In this document: positions 24,000 through 32,473 of the stretch, piece after piece
How the letters are laid out: the number at the start of each line of letters is the position of its first letter
Numbering within the stretch: the first letter of the stretch is position 1
NCBI GenBank assembly: GCA_017514785.1
Contig: JAFWIO010000068.1
Coordinates: forward strand, 1-42,680
Source: Eubacterium sp.
Lineage (GTDB): Bacteria > Bacillota > Clostridia > Lachnospirales > Lachnospiraceae
DNA: 42,680 nucleotides
Direction: 5' to 3'
Translations under genes and position numbers: made by a program
The notes under the pieces: model-generated
Told to the model about the DNA's origin: nothing
The model's database searches: none
What the model saw: only the letters and a program-made list of their open reading frames with translations

Positions 24000-24935
24000 A
24001 TGAACACAGTTGATATTGTAGTGCCTTGTTATAACGAAGAGGCAGTACTAAATATGTTTTATGAAGAGTCAAGTAAGATTTTTGACTCTCTTTTGAATTA
24101 CCAATTTAGATACATCTTTGTAAATGACGGAAGTAAAGATGGCACTCTAAATGTACTTCGAGCACTTGCGCAGAAAGACCGCAGAGTTAAGTACATATCA
24201 TTTTCTAGAAACTTCGGCAAAGAATCTGCTATGTATGCAGGTTTGGTTAATACTACTGCCGATTTAGTAGTTATTATGGATGCAGATTTAGAGCATCCTC
24301 CAAAACTTATACCAGAAATGATTGAAAAGATAGAGGAAGGATATGATTCAGTGGCTGCTATGCGCAACAAGCGTAGACGTGGTATTAAATCATTCTTCTC
24401 CTCTCTTTTTTATAAGTTGAGTAATAGATTTACTGATGTTGAAATGAAACAAAACACTCAAGATTACAGAATGATGACAAGACAAATGGTCGATGCCATT
24501 TTAGAAATGACTGAGACACAGAGATTTACAAAAGGAATCTTTGCTTGGGTTGGTTTCGAGACTGCTTGGATAGAACACGAAGGTGCTGAGCGTCCAGCCG
24601 GAGAATCTAAGTGGGGCTTTGGATCACTATTTAAATATGCCATTAGAGGAATCACTAATTTCTCTATTTCACCACTTCGCTTCTTAACCGTATCAGGATT
24701 GTTTATTTCATTTTTAGCATTTGTTGCTATTATCGTGGCATTAGTAAGAAGATTTGCCTTTGGCATAACAGGAACTGATGGATTTACTATTATTCTTATC
24801 GCTATTTTATTCCTAGGTGGTATTGTTGAGATGTCGCTAGGAGTTTTAGGTGAATATATTGCAAACATTTACCTTGAGACAAAAGACAGACCTATATACA
24901 TCACAAAAGAATCTAATATAGAGGATGTAAAGTAA
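24000..24935 (+). CDS. GT2 polyprenyl-phosphate glycosyltransferase (GtrB/CsbB-like)
   Basis: This 311-residue protein has a GT-A domain with VVPCYNEEAVL, VNDGSKDGT (Asp43), the D-x-D motif MDADLEHPP (Asp94/Asp96) and QDYRMM, and two C-terminal membrane helices. Proteins of this type load a sugar from a nucleotide donor onto undecaprenyl phosphate on the cytoplasmic side. The start is ATG 24000, with GGAGGGTG just upstream; the frame is open eleven codons further up but without a better site. It is the first gene of a three-gene operon with GtrA and YfhO. Confidence 0.92.
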   Translation: MNTVDIVVPCYNEEAVLNMFYEESSKIFDSLLNYQFRYIFVNDGSKDGTLNVLRALAQKDRRVKYISFSRNFGKESAMYAGLVNTTADLVVIMDADLEHPPKLIPEMIEKIEEGYDSVAAMRNKRRRGIKSFFSSLFYKLSNRFTDVEMKQNTQDYRMMTRQMVDAILEMTETQRFTKGIFAWVGFETAWIEHEGAERPAGESKWGFGSLFKYAIRGITNFSISPLRFLTVSGLFISFLAFVAIIVALVRRFAFGITGTDGFTIILIAILFLGGIVEMSLGVLGEYIANIYLETKDRPIYITKESNIEDVK

Positions 24936-25472
24936 ATGAGATTTCAAGTCGACAAGCAAAAGCTTGCGGAGAATAACCTTTTCGTCAGAAACGTCGTAAG
25001 GTTTAGAACTTTTCTCCTAAAACATTTCAAAAATGAAAAGATTAGAACCCTTATCTGGGGTTTGATTAGTGCTGAAATGGTTTTGTATATGCTCTTTGGC
25101 GCAGGCACAGCTATTATCGATTTTTCTACTTTTGCTATTATGCAGGCATTACTTCATGTTGAGCCTATGATCGCTCATACCATTTCTACTATCCTCGCCA
25201 TTTTGTTTGCATATATTACAAACAGAGTGTTTGTATTCAAGAGTCCTAAGCTTGGTGTGAAGCAACTCTTACTTGAATTCTTAAAATTCTCAGAAGCAAG
25301 AATCGGCACTTACTTTATGACTCTTGTTATCCTATTCATCGACAAAATGACATTCAATCATCCAAAGACAGCTAAAATGATTGGTCTTATTTTGACCATT
25401 ATCTTAAATTATATATTTAGTAAATTATTTATATTTAGTAAGAAGGAGACTAAAACAGATGAAAAGAGCTAA
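24936..25472 (+). CDS. GtrA-family membrane protein (probable lipid-linked sugar flippase)
   Basis: A 178-residue protein with four membrane helices. It has the GtrA features FGAGTAIIDFSTFAIMQ and FAYITNRVFVFKS, and a repeat of the same element at the end (YIFSKLFIFSKK). GtrA proteins are thought to flip undecaprenyl-phosphate sugars. A cytoplasmic N-terminal extension of about 45 basic residues is longer than usual. Its ATG follows the glycosyltransferase stop with no gap, and its own end overlaps the YfhO gene by 14 bases. Confidence 0.9.
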   Translation: MRFQVDKQKLAENNLFVRNVVRFRTFLLKHFKNEKIRTLIWGLISAEMVLYMLFGAGTAIIDFSTFAIMQALLHVEPMIAHTISTILAILFAYITNRVFVFKSPKLGVKQLLLEFLKFSEARIGTYFMTLVILFIDKMTFNHPKTAKMIGLILTIILNYIFSKLFIFSKKETKTDEKS

Positions 25473-28152
25473 AAAGAAATTTTCAATGCAGGCGTGGATT
25501 AAAGCAAATAAATTCTATTTACTTGCTTTTATTTTGCCAGTCGTTTCAATGCTAGTTGTTTTCGCATTCAAAGGCGTTGCGCCATTTGGAAATTTAACTT
25601 ATTTGAGAAGTGACTGTTATCACCAGTACACTCCTTATCTTCAAATTTTGCAAGATAAGCTACGTAGTGGCGGCAGTCTATTCTACACTTGGGAGATTGG
25701 TGGTGGAATGAACTTCATCGCTATCATGGCTTATTACTTAGCTAGCCCAGCTAATATTTTAACATTGATCTGGCCAGGAAGTATGGCAGACATCACAGAC
25801 TTCTTTATCGTAGTCAAGATGGGGCTTGCAGGATTCTCAATGACATATTTCCTAACAAAGAGATTCGGCAAAGAAGGTGCTGTTCCTGTAGCATTCGGTA
25901 TGGCTTACGCATTGTCAGCATACTTTGCAGCATTCAGTTGGAATATTATGTGGCTTGACTGTATGTGGCTACTTCCATTTATTATTTTGGGATTAGAGAG
26001 ATTTGTAAGAGAAGGCAAAGTGTTAATGTACACTATCGCTCTAGGACTTGGAATCTTCTCAAACTACTATATCGGAATTATGCTTTGCCTATTTAGTGCA
26101 TGTTACTTCATTTACCTATTTATCGTGACAGACATCCCAGGCAAAGAAGATACAATAAAAAGCAAGGCAATTGCTAGACTTAAAGTGTTTGGAAGATATG
26201 TGCTCTACTCACTTATAAGTGGTGGATTGGCAATGATTGTTATTCTTCCAGAATACTTTAATTTGATGCTTACAAAATCAGCAGACACAACATTCCCTAC
26301 AGAGATTACAGAGTACTTCTCAATGGCTTACGCATTCTTTAGATCTCTTATAACTATTCCTGTAGCGGACCTTAACTTCTATCATGATCCAAACATCTAC
26401 GCTTCAGTAGCTGTATTTATCGTGGTTCCATTGTTCTGGTTATGTAAGAACATCAGCATCAAAGAGCGTGTGGGTAAAACAATCTTTATGTTCTTTATGC
26501 TACTTGGTTTCAACATAAACGTCCTTGATTATATTTGGCATGGATTCCATTTTCCTAACAGTCTTCCATGTAGACAGTCATTCTTATATATCTTCTTGAT
26601 TTTGACTATGGGTTATGAAGCTGTAATGCATATCAAGGAACTAAAATACAAACATATCATTGGCGCTACTGGTGGAGCTATCGCACTTCTACTTCTATTC
26701 GAGCAGATCTTCGATACAGAAAAGTTAGAGATTTTCACAAAACCAACCACTAGCATCACAATGGTTAGAGTAATATTCCTAAGTATTGCATTTATCGTTA
26801 TTTACGCGTTTATCATGTGTCTATATAAGCGTAAACCTCAAATGAAAGGTTTCTTCGCATACATAATGATACTTGTTCTATTCTGCGAGTTAACTCTAAA
26901 TATGCATGTTACTTCTATTCCATCAACATCTGATAGAACTGGATACTATGCCGACAAAGCACCAATAGCAAGGCTTAACGATATAGCCGAAGCTCAGGCA
27001 AAGAAAGAAGGTGTAGGATTCTACAGAAGCGAAATGAAGGAACATGATACTAGAAACAATGGTGCAAGATACAACTACAACAGTATTTCAACATTCTCAT
27101 CAGTATCTTCTGCTGCTATCCAAGATTACTACGCAAAGATTGGTATGCAGACATCATTCAACGCTTACTCATATTTAGGACACACTCCTCTTACTGCGGC
27201 TATGTTTGCAGTTAAATACGAGTTCGCCAAAGTTGAACCATCTATTCCTAATAATATGACAAGAATAGATACTAATGCTAAGCTTTCAGCACCTAGTGGT
27301 AACGGACAAGCTGCTGATGGCGGAATGGGATTATATGAATACAACAAAACACTTCCACTAGGATTTGTTATAGATTCTGGAACAATGTCTAGTTGGAACT
27401 TAGAAGCAGGCAATCCATTTACTGTACAGAACGACTTTGTGAAATTTGCCGTTGGTTCAGAAGATAAAATATTCCATCAATTGAAAACAAAACAGGGCAA
27501 TCCTGGAAACTTTACAGTTGATTATTCTCTAGAACAAGACGACACCTTCAAAGACAGTGGTGATGGTCCTCTAGATGTGTACTTCTTCTGTACAACAGAT
27601 GCCGAGAACTTAACTGCTACTGTTTCTGGAAAAACAGAGAAGACATGTTCATTCTCAGCTACTAACCAAAACTACATTTGTCATATAGGTGATGTAGAAA
27701 GAGGTTCAAGTGTTTCAATTACTGGTGGAGATAATAAAAATGTTTCAACATGCTATGCATATGCATTTGACCAGGATGCTTGGCAGCAAGCATTTGATCT
27801 ACTTAACTCACAACCACTTAAAGTTACAGAGTGGAAAGATACAAAGATTACAGGTACTGTCGATGTGGAAAATGCTGGTCTATTATATACTTCTATCCCA
27901 TATGAAGAAGGATGGAGCATTTACCTAGACGGAAATGAAGTGGAACCAGGAAAGATTTGTAAGGATTCTCTAATCGGTATCTCAGTTACTCCTGGTAAAC
28001 ATACGGTAGAGTTTAAGTACACACCAAAAGGATTTGTACCAGGACTACTAATCACTTTATTCTCAATAGTACTACTTGTATTCCTAGTTAAACGAGAAAG
28101 ACTACTGATTTGGTTTGACAACAACAAACGTAAAAAATCATTAAATAAATAA
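25459..28152 (+). CDS. YfhO-family membrane glycosyltransferase
   Basis: An 897-residue protein with about 13 membrane helices, starting with YLLAFILPVVSMLVVFAFKG, and then YLRSDCYHQYTPYLQILQDKLRSGGS, where the D-x-x-x-Q-Y segment lies in the expected first outer loop. A large C-terminal outer domain of about 350 residues follows, then a last helix and a basic tail. YfhO-type enzymes transfer the sugar carried by the flipped lipid carrier onto an outer target; in Bacillus, CsbB/YfhO add GlcNAc to lipoteichoic acid. The AAGGAG lies in the overlap with gtrA. The acceptor here is not known. Confidence 0.9.
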   Translation: MKRAKKKFSMQAWIKANKFYLLAFILPVVSMLVVFAFKGVAPFGNLTYLRSDCYHQYTPYLQILQDKLRSGGSLFYTWEIGGGMNFIAIMAYYLASPANILTLIWPGSMADITDFFIVVKMGLAGFSMTYFLTKRFGKEGAVPVAFGMAYALSAYFAAFSWNIMWLDCMWLLPFIILGLERFVREGKVLMYTIALGLGIFSNYYIGIMLCLFSACYFIYLFIVTDIPGKEDTIKSKAIARLKVFGRYVLYSLISGGLAMIVILPEYFNLMLTKSADTTFPTEITEYFSMAYAFFRSLITIPVADLNFYHDPNIYASVAVFIVVPLFWLCKNISIKERVGKTIFMFFMLLGFNINVLDYIWHGFHFPNSLPCRQSFLYIFLILTMGYEAVMHIKELKYKHIIGATGGAIALLLLFEQIFDTEKLEIFTKPTTSITMVRVIFLSIAFIVIYAFIMCLYKRKPQMKGFFAYIMILVLFCELTLNMHVTSIPSTSDRTGYYADKAPIARLNDIAEAQAKKEGVGFYRSEMKEHDTRNNGARYNYNSISTFSSVSSAAIQDYYAKIGMQTSFNAYSYLGHTPLTAAMFAVKYEFAKVEPSIPNNMTRIDTNAKLSAPSGNGQAADGGMGLYEYNKTLPLGFVIDSGTMSSWNLEAGNPFTVQNDFVKFAVGSEDKIFHQLKTKQGNPGNFTVDYSLEQDDTFKDSGDGPLDVYFFCTTDAENLTATVSGKTEKTCSFSATNQNYICHIGDVERGSSVSITGGDNKNVSTCYAYAFDQDAWQQAFDLLNSQPLKVTEWKDTKITGTVDVENAGLLYTSIPYEEGWSIYLDGNEVEPGKICKDSLIGISVTPGKHTVEFKYTPKGFVPGLLITLFSIVLLVFLVKRERLLIWFDNNKRKKSLNK

Positions 28153-28155
28153 AAC

Positions 28156-28190
28156 AAAAAAAGAACTAGCTTAATGCTAGTTCTTTTTTT
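28156..28190. terminator. bidirectional terminator between YfhO and PrsA-like genes
   Basis: A 15-bp perfect stem (28156-28170 with 28176-28190) contains GAACTAGC/GCTAGTTC, with A- and T-runs of seven on each side. It serves both convergent genes. Confidence 0.9.
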
Positions 28191-28200
28191 ATGTACTTTT

Positions 28201-29226
28201 TTACTTTCCTAAACAATCAAATACATCTATTAGGTTGTAGTGTACAAATTCATTTGATGTAGGAAGTGTTACATTTTCTATAGATGATGAATTGAAGTCT
28301 GTATCCACATCTTCTAAGTATTCTTTATACTCTTTATTGAAGTATTCCTTCTTGTTTTTGTCTATTAGCTTTTCTTTATTCTTTAGGCTCTCTTCTTTTA
28401 AGTAATTATCAATACATTTAATTATGTAATAATCTTTTCCATCTTGGATGATTTTGCTAAGTTCTCCGGATTCCATACTGAAAACATTCTTCTCATAATC
28501 CTTCTTAGCATTGTTTTTGTAAATGATCTTTTCATATGTATCATCATCACTAAACTGTGCTGCTTCTCTAGAAAATGGCTGATAATTATTCTTGATATTC
28601 ATTCTCGCATATTTCATCCATTTATCTATATATTCAGGCTTATGCTTATCGCCATCCATTCTTATGTAATATATTCTGGCCGCTCTAGTCTCTTCGTCAC
28701 TTACTGATACATCCTGGTCTTCAGTTACTTTGTCGTAGACTTTCTCAGCTAGTTTATAGTTTGTGTAAAGCTTAACTACATCTTTTTCTTTGGCGCCGGT
28801 GTATTTTCTCTCGGCATCTGTCAGACCATTGAAGTATTGTCTAGCAGCATCCTTTATGCACTCCTCTTCGCCGCTTGAAAGTGTAACCTGCTTTTCTTTA
28901 GCCATGGCCGACATTGTGTACTTAACACTAATATCTTCTTTCACTTTGTCCAAGATATATTGACTCAAAGTTTGTCCTTTTTTAACTTTGGCATTCCAAT
29001 CTACTGTTCCGCCAAAACCTGCTTTATACTTGTTAGCAGTGTCCATCAATTGAATCATATATTCCGGCTTTGTACAGATTAGTTTGTCCACTTCAAACAC
29101 CTGATTGTCTTCCAAACCAAAGAACGTTCCAAATATTGGAGTGTCCGAACTACATCCACAACCAAAAAGTATGGTGGAAGACATAGCCAAAGTTAGACCT
29201 AGGGCCACTATTCTTTTAAATTTCAT
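28201..29226 (-). CDS. PrsA-like lipoprotein foldase / peptidyl-prolyl isomerase-type protein
   Basis: The 341-residue protein has a lipobox (MSSTILFGC, Cys23), a SurA-like helical N-terminal region, and a segment EETRAARIYYIRMDGDKHK that matches the start of the rotamase domain of parvulin-like proteins. The middle (AAQFSDDDTYEKI and SMESGELSKIIQDGKDYYIIKCID) fits the end of that domain. It should help fold secreted proteins outside the membrane. Rotamase activity is uncertain because the core looks divergent. GGAGAG precedes the ATG. It lies 13 bases after the HAD gene, so they are likely one transcript. Confidence 0.8.
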   Translation of the reverse strand: MKFKRIVALGLTLAMSSTILFGCGCSSDTPIFGTFFGLEDNQVFEVDKLICTKPEYMIQLMDTANKYKAGFGGTVDWNAKVKKGQTLSQYILDKVKEDISVKYTMSAMAKEKQVTLSSGEEECIKDAARQYFNGLTDAERKYTGAKEKDVVKLYTNYKLAEKVYDKVTEDQDVSVSDEETRAARIYYIRMDGDKHKPEYIDKWMKYARMNIKNNYQPFSREAAQFSDDDTYEKIIYKNNAKKDYEKNVFSMESGELSKIIQDGKDYYIIKCIDNYLKEESLKNKEKLIDKNKKEYFNKEYKEYLEDVDTDFNSSSIENVTLPTSNEFVHYNLIDVFDCLGK

Positions 29227-29239
29227 ATTTTACTCTCCA

Positions 29240-30016
29240 CTACATTCTTAAAATGTCTTCTATTATCATATTCACACTCTCTGCAATATGCTGAGCAGAA
29301 TCTCTTACTTGAGAATTGCTGTCCATCATAGCATATGCAAAGTATGAATGATCAAACATATCAATATCACTGAAGCCCGCGCCAAAGACCACTGTATCCT
29401 CTTCTGAAATATCAAAAAGATGTTGTACAACGGCTAGAGCCATTCCCTTAGATACATATTGCCCTGTTACAAACAACTGTGTTTCGTCTGTGGCCGAAAT
29501 ATTCGCTCTATTTCCCCACTTTTCTATAAAGTTACTAAAGTCTGCTTCAGTAAAACCTTTATCCTTAAATATGGTGATTTTAGTGATATCTCCACTCATT
29601 TCCTGAGTGCTGCTTACAAACTCTGGAATAATACCATTCTTCTTTAAGCGTCTTTCAAATGTGGCATTCGATTTTAAAAGAACTGCATTTCTCTCGCCAG
29701 ATAGCATGAGTTTGTAACTTCTATCTTCTCCAAGTTCATCTGTCACACCTAGACAAACAAGCCTATCAATTGGAGTTTTACTAATTACTTTGCCTTGGTA
29801 GACTACCACTCCACCATCGTTACAAATGTAAATAATATCATTCGAAAGTCTTCCAAAAATATCCTTTACTGAATCATAATTTTGTGCTGTAGCTACTGCA
29901 AATTTAATGTCTTTTTCTTTTAGGCGCACAATAAGATCGAGGATATCCTCTCCTACTTGTCTTTTATCATCTAACTCTATTATATTTTCCAAACTACTTA
30001 CAACTAATCTGATCAT
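29240..30016 (-). CDS. degenerate Cof-type HAD-superfamily protein (probable pseudoenzyme)
   Basis: The 258-residue protein has the Cof-type HAD layout with a C2 cap, but key residues are changed. Motif I, normally D-L-D-G-T, reads VVSSLENII, so the nucleophile is Ser8 and the second Asp is Glu10. Motif II is ATAQ. Motif III keeps Lys190 in SKGMAL. Motif IV reads FGAGFSDIDM instead of G-D-G-x-N-D, losing one of the Mg-binding Asp (Ala213) and keeping Asp217. Phosphatase activity is thus unlikely. The start is ATG 30016 with GGGG six bases upstream, rather than the TTG at 30028. It sits ahead of the PrsA-like gene. Confidence 0.82.
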   Translation of the reverse strand: MIRLVVSSLENIIELDDKRQVGEDILDLIVRLKEKDIKFAVATAQNYDSVKDIFGRLSNDIIYICNDGGVVVYQGKVISKTPIDRLVCLGVTDELGEDRSYKLMLSGERNAVLLKSNATFERRLKKNGIIPEFVSSTQEMSGDITKITIFKDKGFTEADFSNFIEKWGNRANISATDETQLFVTGQYVSKGMALAVVQHLFDISEEDTVVFGAGFSDIDMFDHSYFAYAMMDSNSQVRDSAQHIAESVNMIIEDILRM

Positions 30017-30070
30017 CGTAATCCCCAAAAAATATACTCTATATGTTATATCTTATATCGAATAATAAGT

Positions 30071-32431
30071 CTATTTCTTTCTTGTAAAAGTTTTAACTTT
30101 TGAATATTTTCCGTAGTAATGTGTTCCTTTAACTGTAGTGAACACAATAATTTTGTAATAGTATTTCTTTCCTTTTTTTAGTTTCTTGTCATAGAATGTT
30201 AATTTCTTACCAGTTCTAATAGTTGCTACTCTTGCAAAGCCTTTGTTTTTGCTAACACTCCTTACTACATTGTAGCCTGTAGCTCCAGCCACTGCTTTTA
30301 GATTAAATGTTACGCCTTTGCCTTTGGCTTTCATTTTCAAAATCTTACTCTTGCCAGGAACTGGCTGTACCACTACTACATTTGAAGTAGGGCCTTTGTG
30401 GGCTTTGCCGCTGACAGTTCTAAACGCAACTACAGTGTATGTATACTTAACACCTGTCTCAAGGTTTGTATCTTTAAGTGATGTAACTGTGCCTGGCACA
30501 GCTTTCACTAATTTCAAAGGTCCAACCTGTGGTTTTCTATACACTCTGTACTGTGTAATGCCGTACTGACTAGTCCAAGAAACTGATGCTGCGTTATATC
30601 CTGTAGCCTTAGCGCTAAGTTTAGACTTGCCAGGGGTTGCATTTGTAACTTTAACTGTACACTTAGAACTAAATCCTGACTTAGGCTTACAAGTTATAAC
30701 AGCAGTTCCTTGAGCCTTAGCTGTTATAATACCCTTTTTAGAAACTGATGCTACCTTGCTATTGCTAGAAGTAAACTTCTTGACTGAATTCTTCTTTTTA
30801 GAAGGAAGCAACTTGGTTTTAAGTTTCTTTGTCTGACCAGTGTAAAGCGAAACATAATTAGGAGTAACTGAAACTCCACTCGTTACAACACTAATCTTAA
30901 GTCCGCTGATAGAGCCTGTGGCTGAGATAGCGTAAACTGTAGTGCTACCTTTCTTCTTTCCTGTCACATAGCCCTTTGAATCCACTGTACAAATAGCTGG
31001 ATTGTTCGATCTATAGTAGACAGTTCCAGATTTAGAAATCTTCACTGGAAGTTTGGTTTTTACTTTCTTTGTAATGTATTTTGCTGTAGTTATTGTGACG
31101 TAAGATGCCGTCAAATAACCTTTGTATAGTTTTCCTTTATATTTGGCGTGAGCATATAGCCAGTAAGGATTTCTTAATAGTCTTACTCCATAACCAGCAT
31201 TACTAATCTTTCCATGATATACAGTAACCTTTGTACCCTTAGGCAAAGTTACCAAGCCTTTGTATCCTGAGCCAGGACCTTTTCTAATCATAATAGAATC
31301 TGAAGTCTTGGCAGATTTTCCTACAGCACCTAAAGTTACGCTCTGGCTCTTTGCAGGCATACTTGTGTAAACAGGAATGATAAACTTTTTAGTAAGTCCG
31401 GCTATTCCCATTGAATTGTATGCGTTTGCAGTAAGGTCAGACTCTGCTGCTGCTCCGTATACATTTGTCATATATTGATGTGCATACAAACCATAGCTAG
31501 ATGATTTGTTTACATTGAATCTTTCAAAGTAAATTGTGTACTGTCCACAGTTGATATATTTATCGCCAATATATTTTGCTCCACCATTGATAGACTTCAT
31601 AGGTGTAGTCCATGGACGTGAATATGTATTTCCACTCTTCGCCCAACTTAATCCACTGGCAATTGGGTTTGCACCTGTAAATGCGCCGATATTATAGAAG
31701 TTGTAGATTCCTTTGTAGGAGCCGTATGAACCGGAAACACTTCCGCTTGCGCCCATACCAGCATACTTAGAATTCTTTGAACCACCGATTTCCTGTCTAA
31801 TCTTTGAAGCAATATAGTATGCATTTACATTAGCGGCCTTAGCTGCTGCTAAAATCTGCGCCGAGTACTTGGTGCTAGTCTTTGTATATTTTCCTTTGCT
31901 AGTCAAATAGCAAATGTTTGTCTTATACATAAATGTGCCCTTAAGCACTGCTTCCACTCCAGCTTGGGTTTGAGTGGATGAATCAAACGCTAGTGATTCA
32001 AACATATATATAGACGAAGTATTTAGGAAGTTTCTTGGATCCATAAAGTATGCTGTCGCATTCTTGTTTGCTGATACCCAAGTACCTCCATCTTTTGCTA
32101 CGTATCTCTTTGTCTGTGGGAAGTAATCTCCCTTGGCGTTTGATTTAAAGAATTTACTAAAGTAATTTTCAATCAAACTCATATTGTTTTTGCTCTCTTT
32201 TGAAACAGCTGTTGCAAACTTGATACCCGTCTTATATGGAACAAACTTCCAATTTGGGTATTTCTTGTGCAAAGCTCTTAGAGATGATTTATAACTATCA
32301 GGGAAACCCTTAATACTAGTTTCAAATGCGTCAGCCTTAACTTCTGTTTTTGGCACAAAGTTAACACTGGCTACCACTAGCGCCATAGCCAAAATCATAA
32401 CCAATATTCTTTTTACTGTTTTGTTTTGCAT
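30071..32431 (-). CDS. secreted multidomain cell-wall glucosaminidase
   Basis: A 786-residue secreted protein. It has a signal peptide (about residues 1-34), then a region of about 300 residues matching GH73-type beta-N-acetylglucosaminidases (FMDPRNFLNTSSIYMFESL; YIASKIRQEIGGS; YNFYNIGAF), an SH3-like segment (IMIRKGPGSGYKGLVTLPKG), two Ig-like BIG_2-type repeats (VDSKGYVTGKKKGSTTVYAI; SKKGIITAKAQGTAVITCKP), and two fibronectin-type-III-like repeats. It should cut peptidoglycan glycan strands, with the C-terminal part binding wall or surface. The start is ATG 32431, with GAGG eight bases upstream. It is very lysine-rich. It follows the topoisomerase A gene by 42 bases. Confidence 0.88.
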   Translation of the reverse strand: MQNKTVKRILVMILAMALVVASVNFVPKTEVKADAFETSIKGFPDSYKSSLRALHKKYPNWKFVPYKTGIKFATAVSKESKNNMSLIENYFSKFFKSNAKGDYFPQTKRYVAKDGGTWVSANKNATAYFMDPRNFLNTSSIYMFESLAFDSSTQTQAGVEAVLKGTFMYKTNICYLTSKGKYTKTSTKYSAQILAAAKAANVNAYYIASKIRQEIGGSKNSKYAGMGASGSVSGSYGSYKGIYNFYNIGAFTGANPIASGLSWAKSGNTYSRPWTTPMKSINGGAKYIGDKYINCGQYTIYFERFNVNKSSSYGLYAHQYMTNVYGAAAESDLTANAYNSMGIAGLTKKFIIPVYTSMPAKSQSVTLGAVGKSAKTSDSIMIRKGPGSGYKGLVTLPKGTKVTVYHGKISNAGYGVRLLRNPYWLYAHAKYKGKLYKGYLTASYVTITTAKYITKKVKTKLPVKISKSGTVYYRSNNPAICTVDSKGYVTGKKKGSTTVYAISATGSISGLKISVVTSGVSVTPNYVSLYTGQTKKLKTKLLPSKKKNSVKKFTSSNSKVASVSKKGIITAKAQGTAVITCKPKSGFSSKCTVKVTNATPGKSKLSAKATGYNAASVSWTSQYGITQYRVYRKPQVGPLKLVKAVPGTVTSLKDTNLETGVKYTYTVVAFRTVSGKAHKGPTSNVVVVQPVPGKSKILKMKAKGKGVTFNLKAVAGATGYNVVRSVSKNKGFARVATIRTGKKLTFYDKKLKKGKKYYYKIIVFTTVKGTHYYGKYSKVKTFTRKK

Positions 32432-32473
32432 AATCAAAACCTCTAAAATAGTTTTAGCAAAAACAACTAGTAT

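Noticed and set aside
30028-30028. TTG start for the HAD-like gene
   Set aside because: The GGGG in this stretch serves as ribosome binding site for ATG 30016, which gives the usual HAD N-terminus length.
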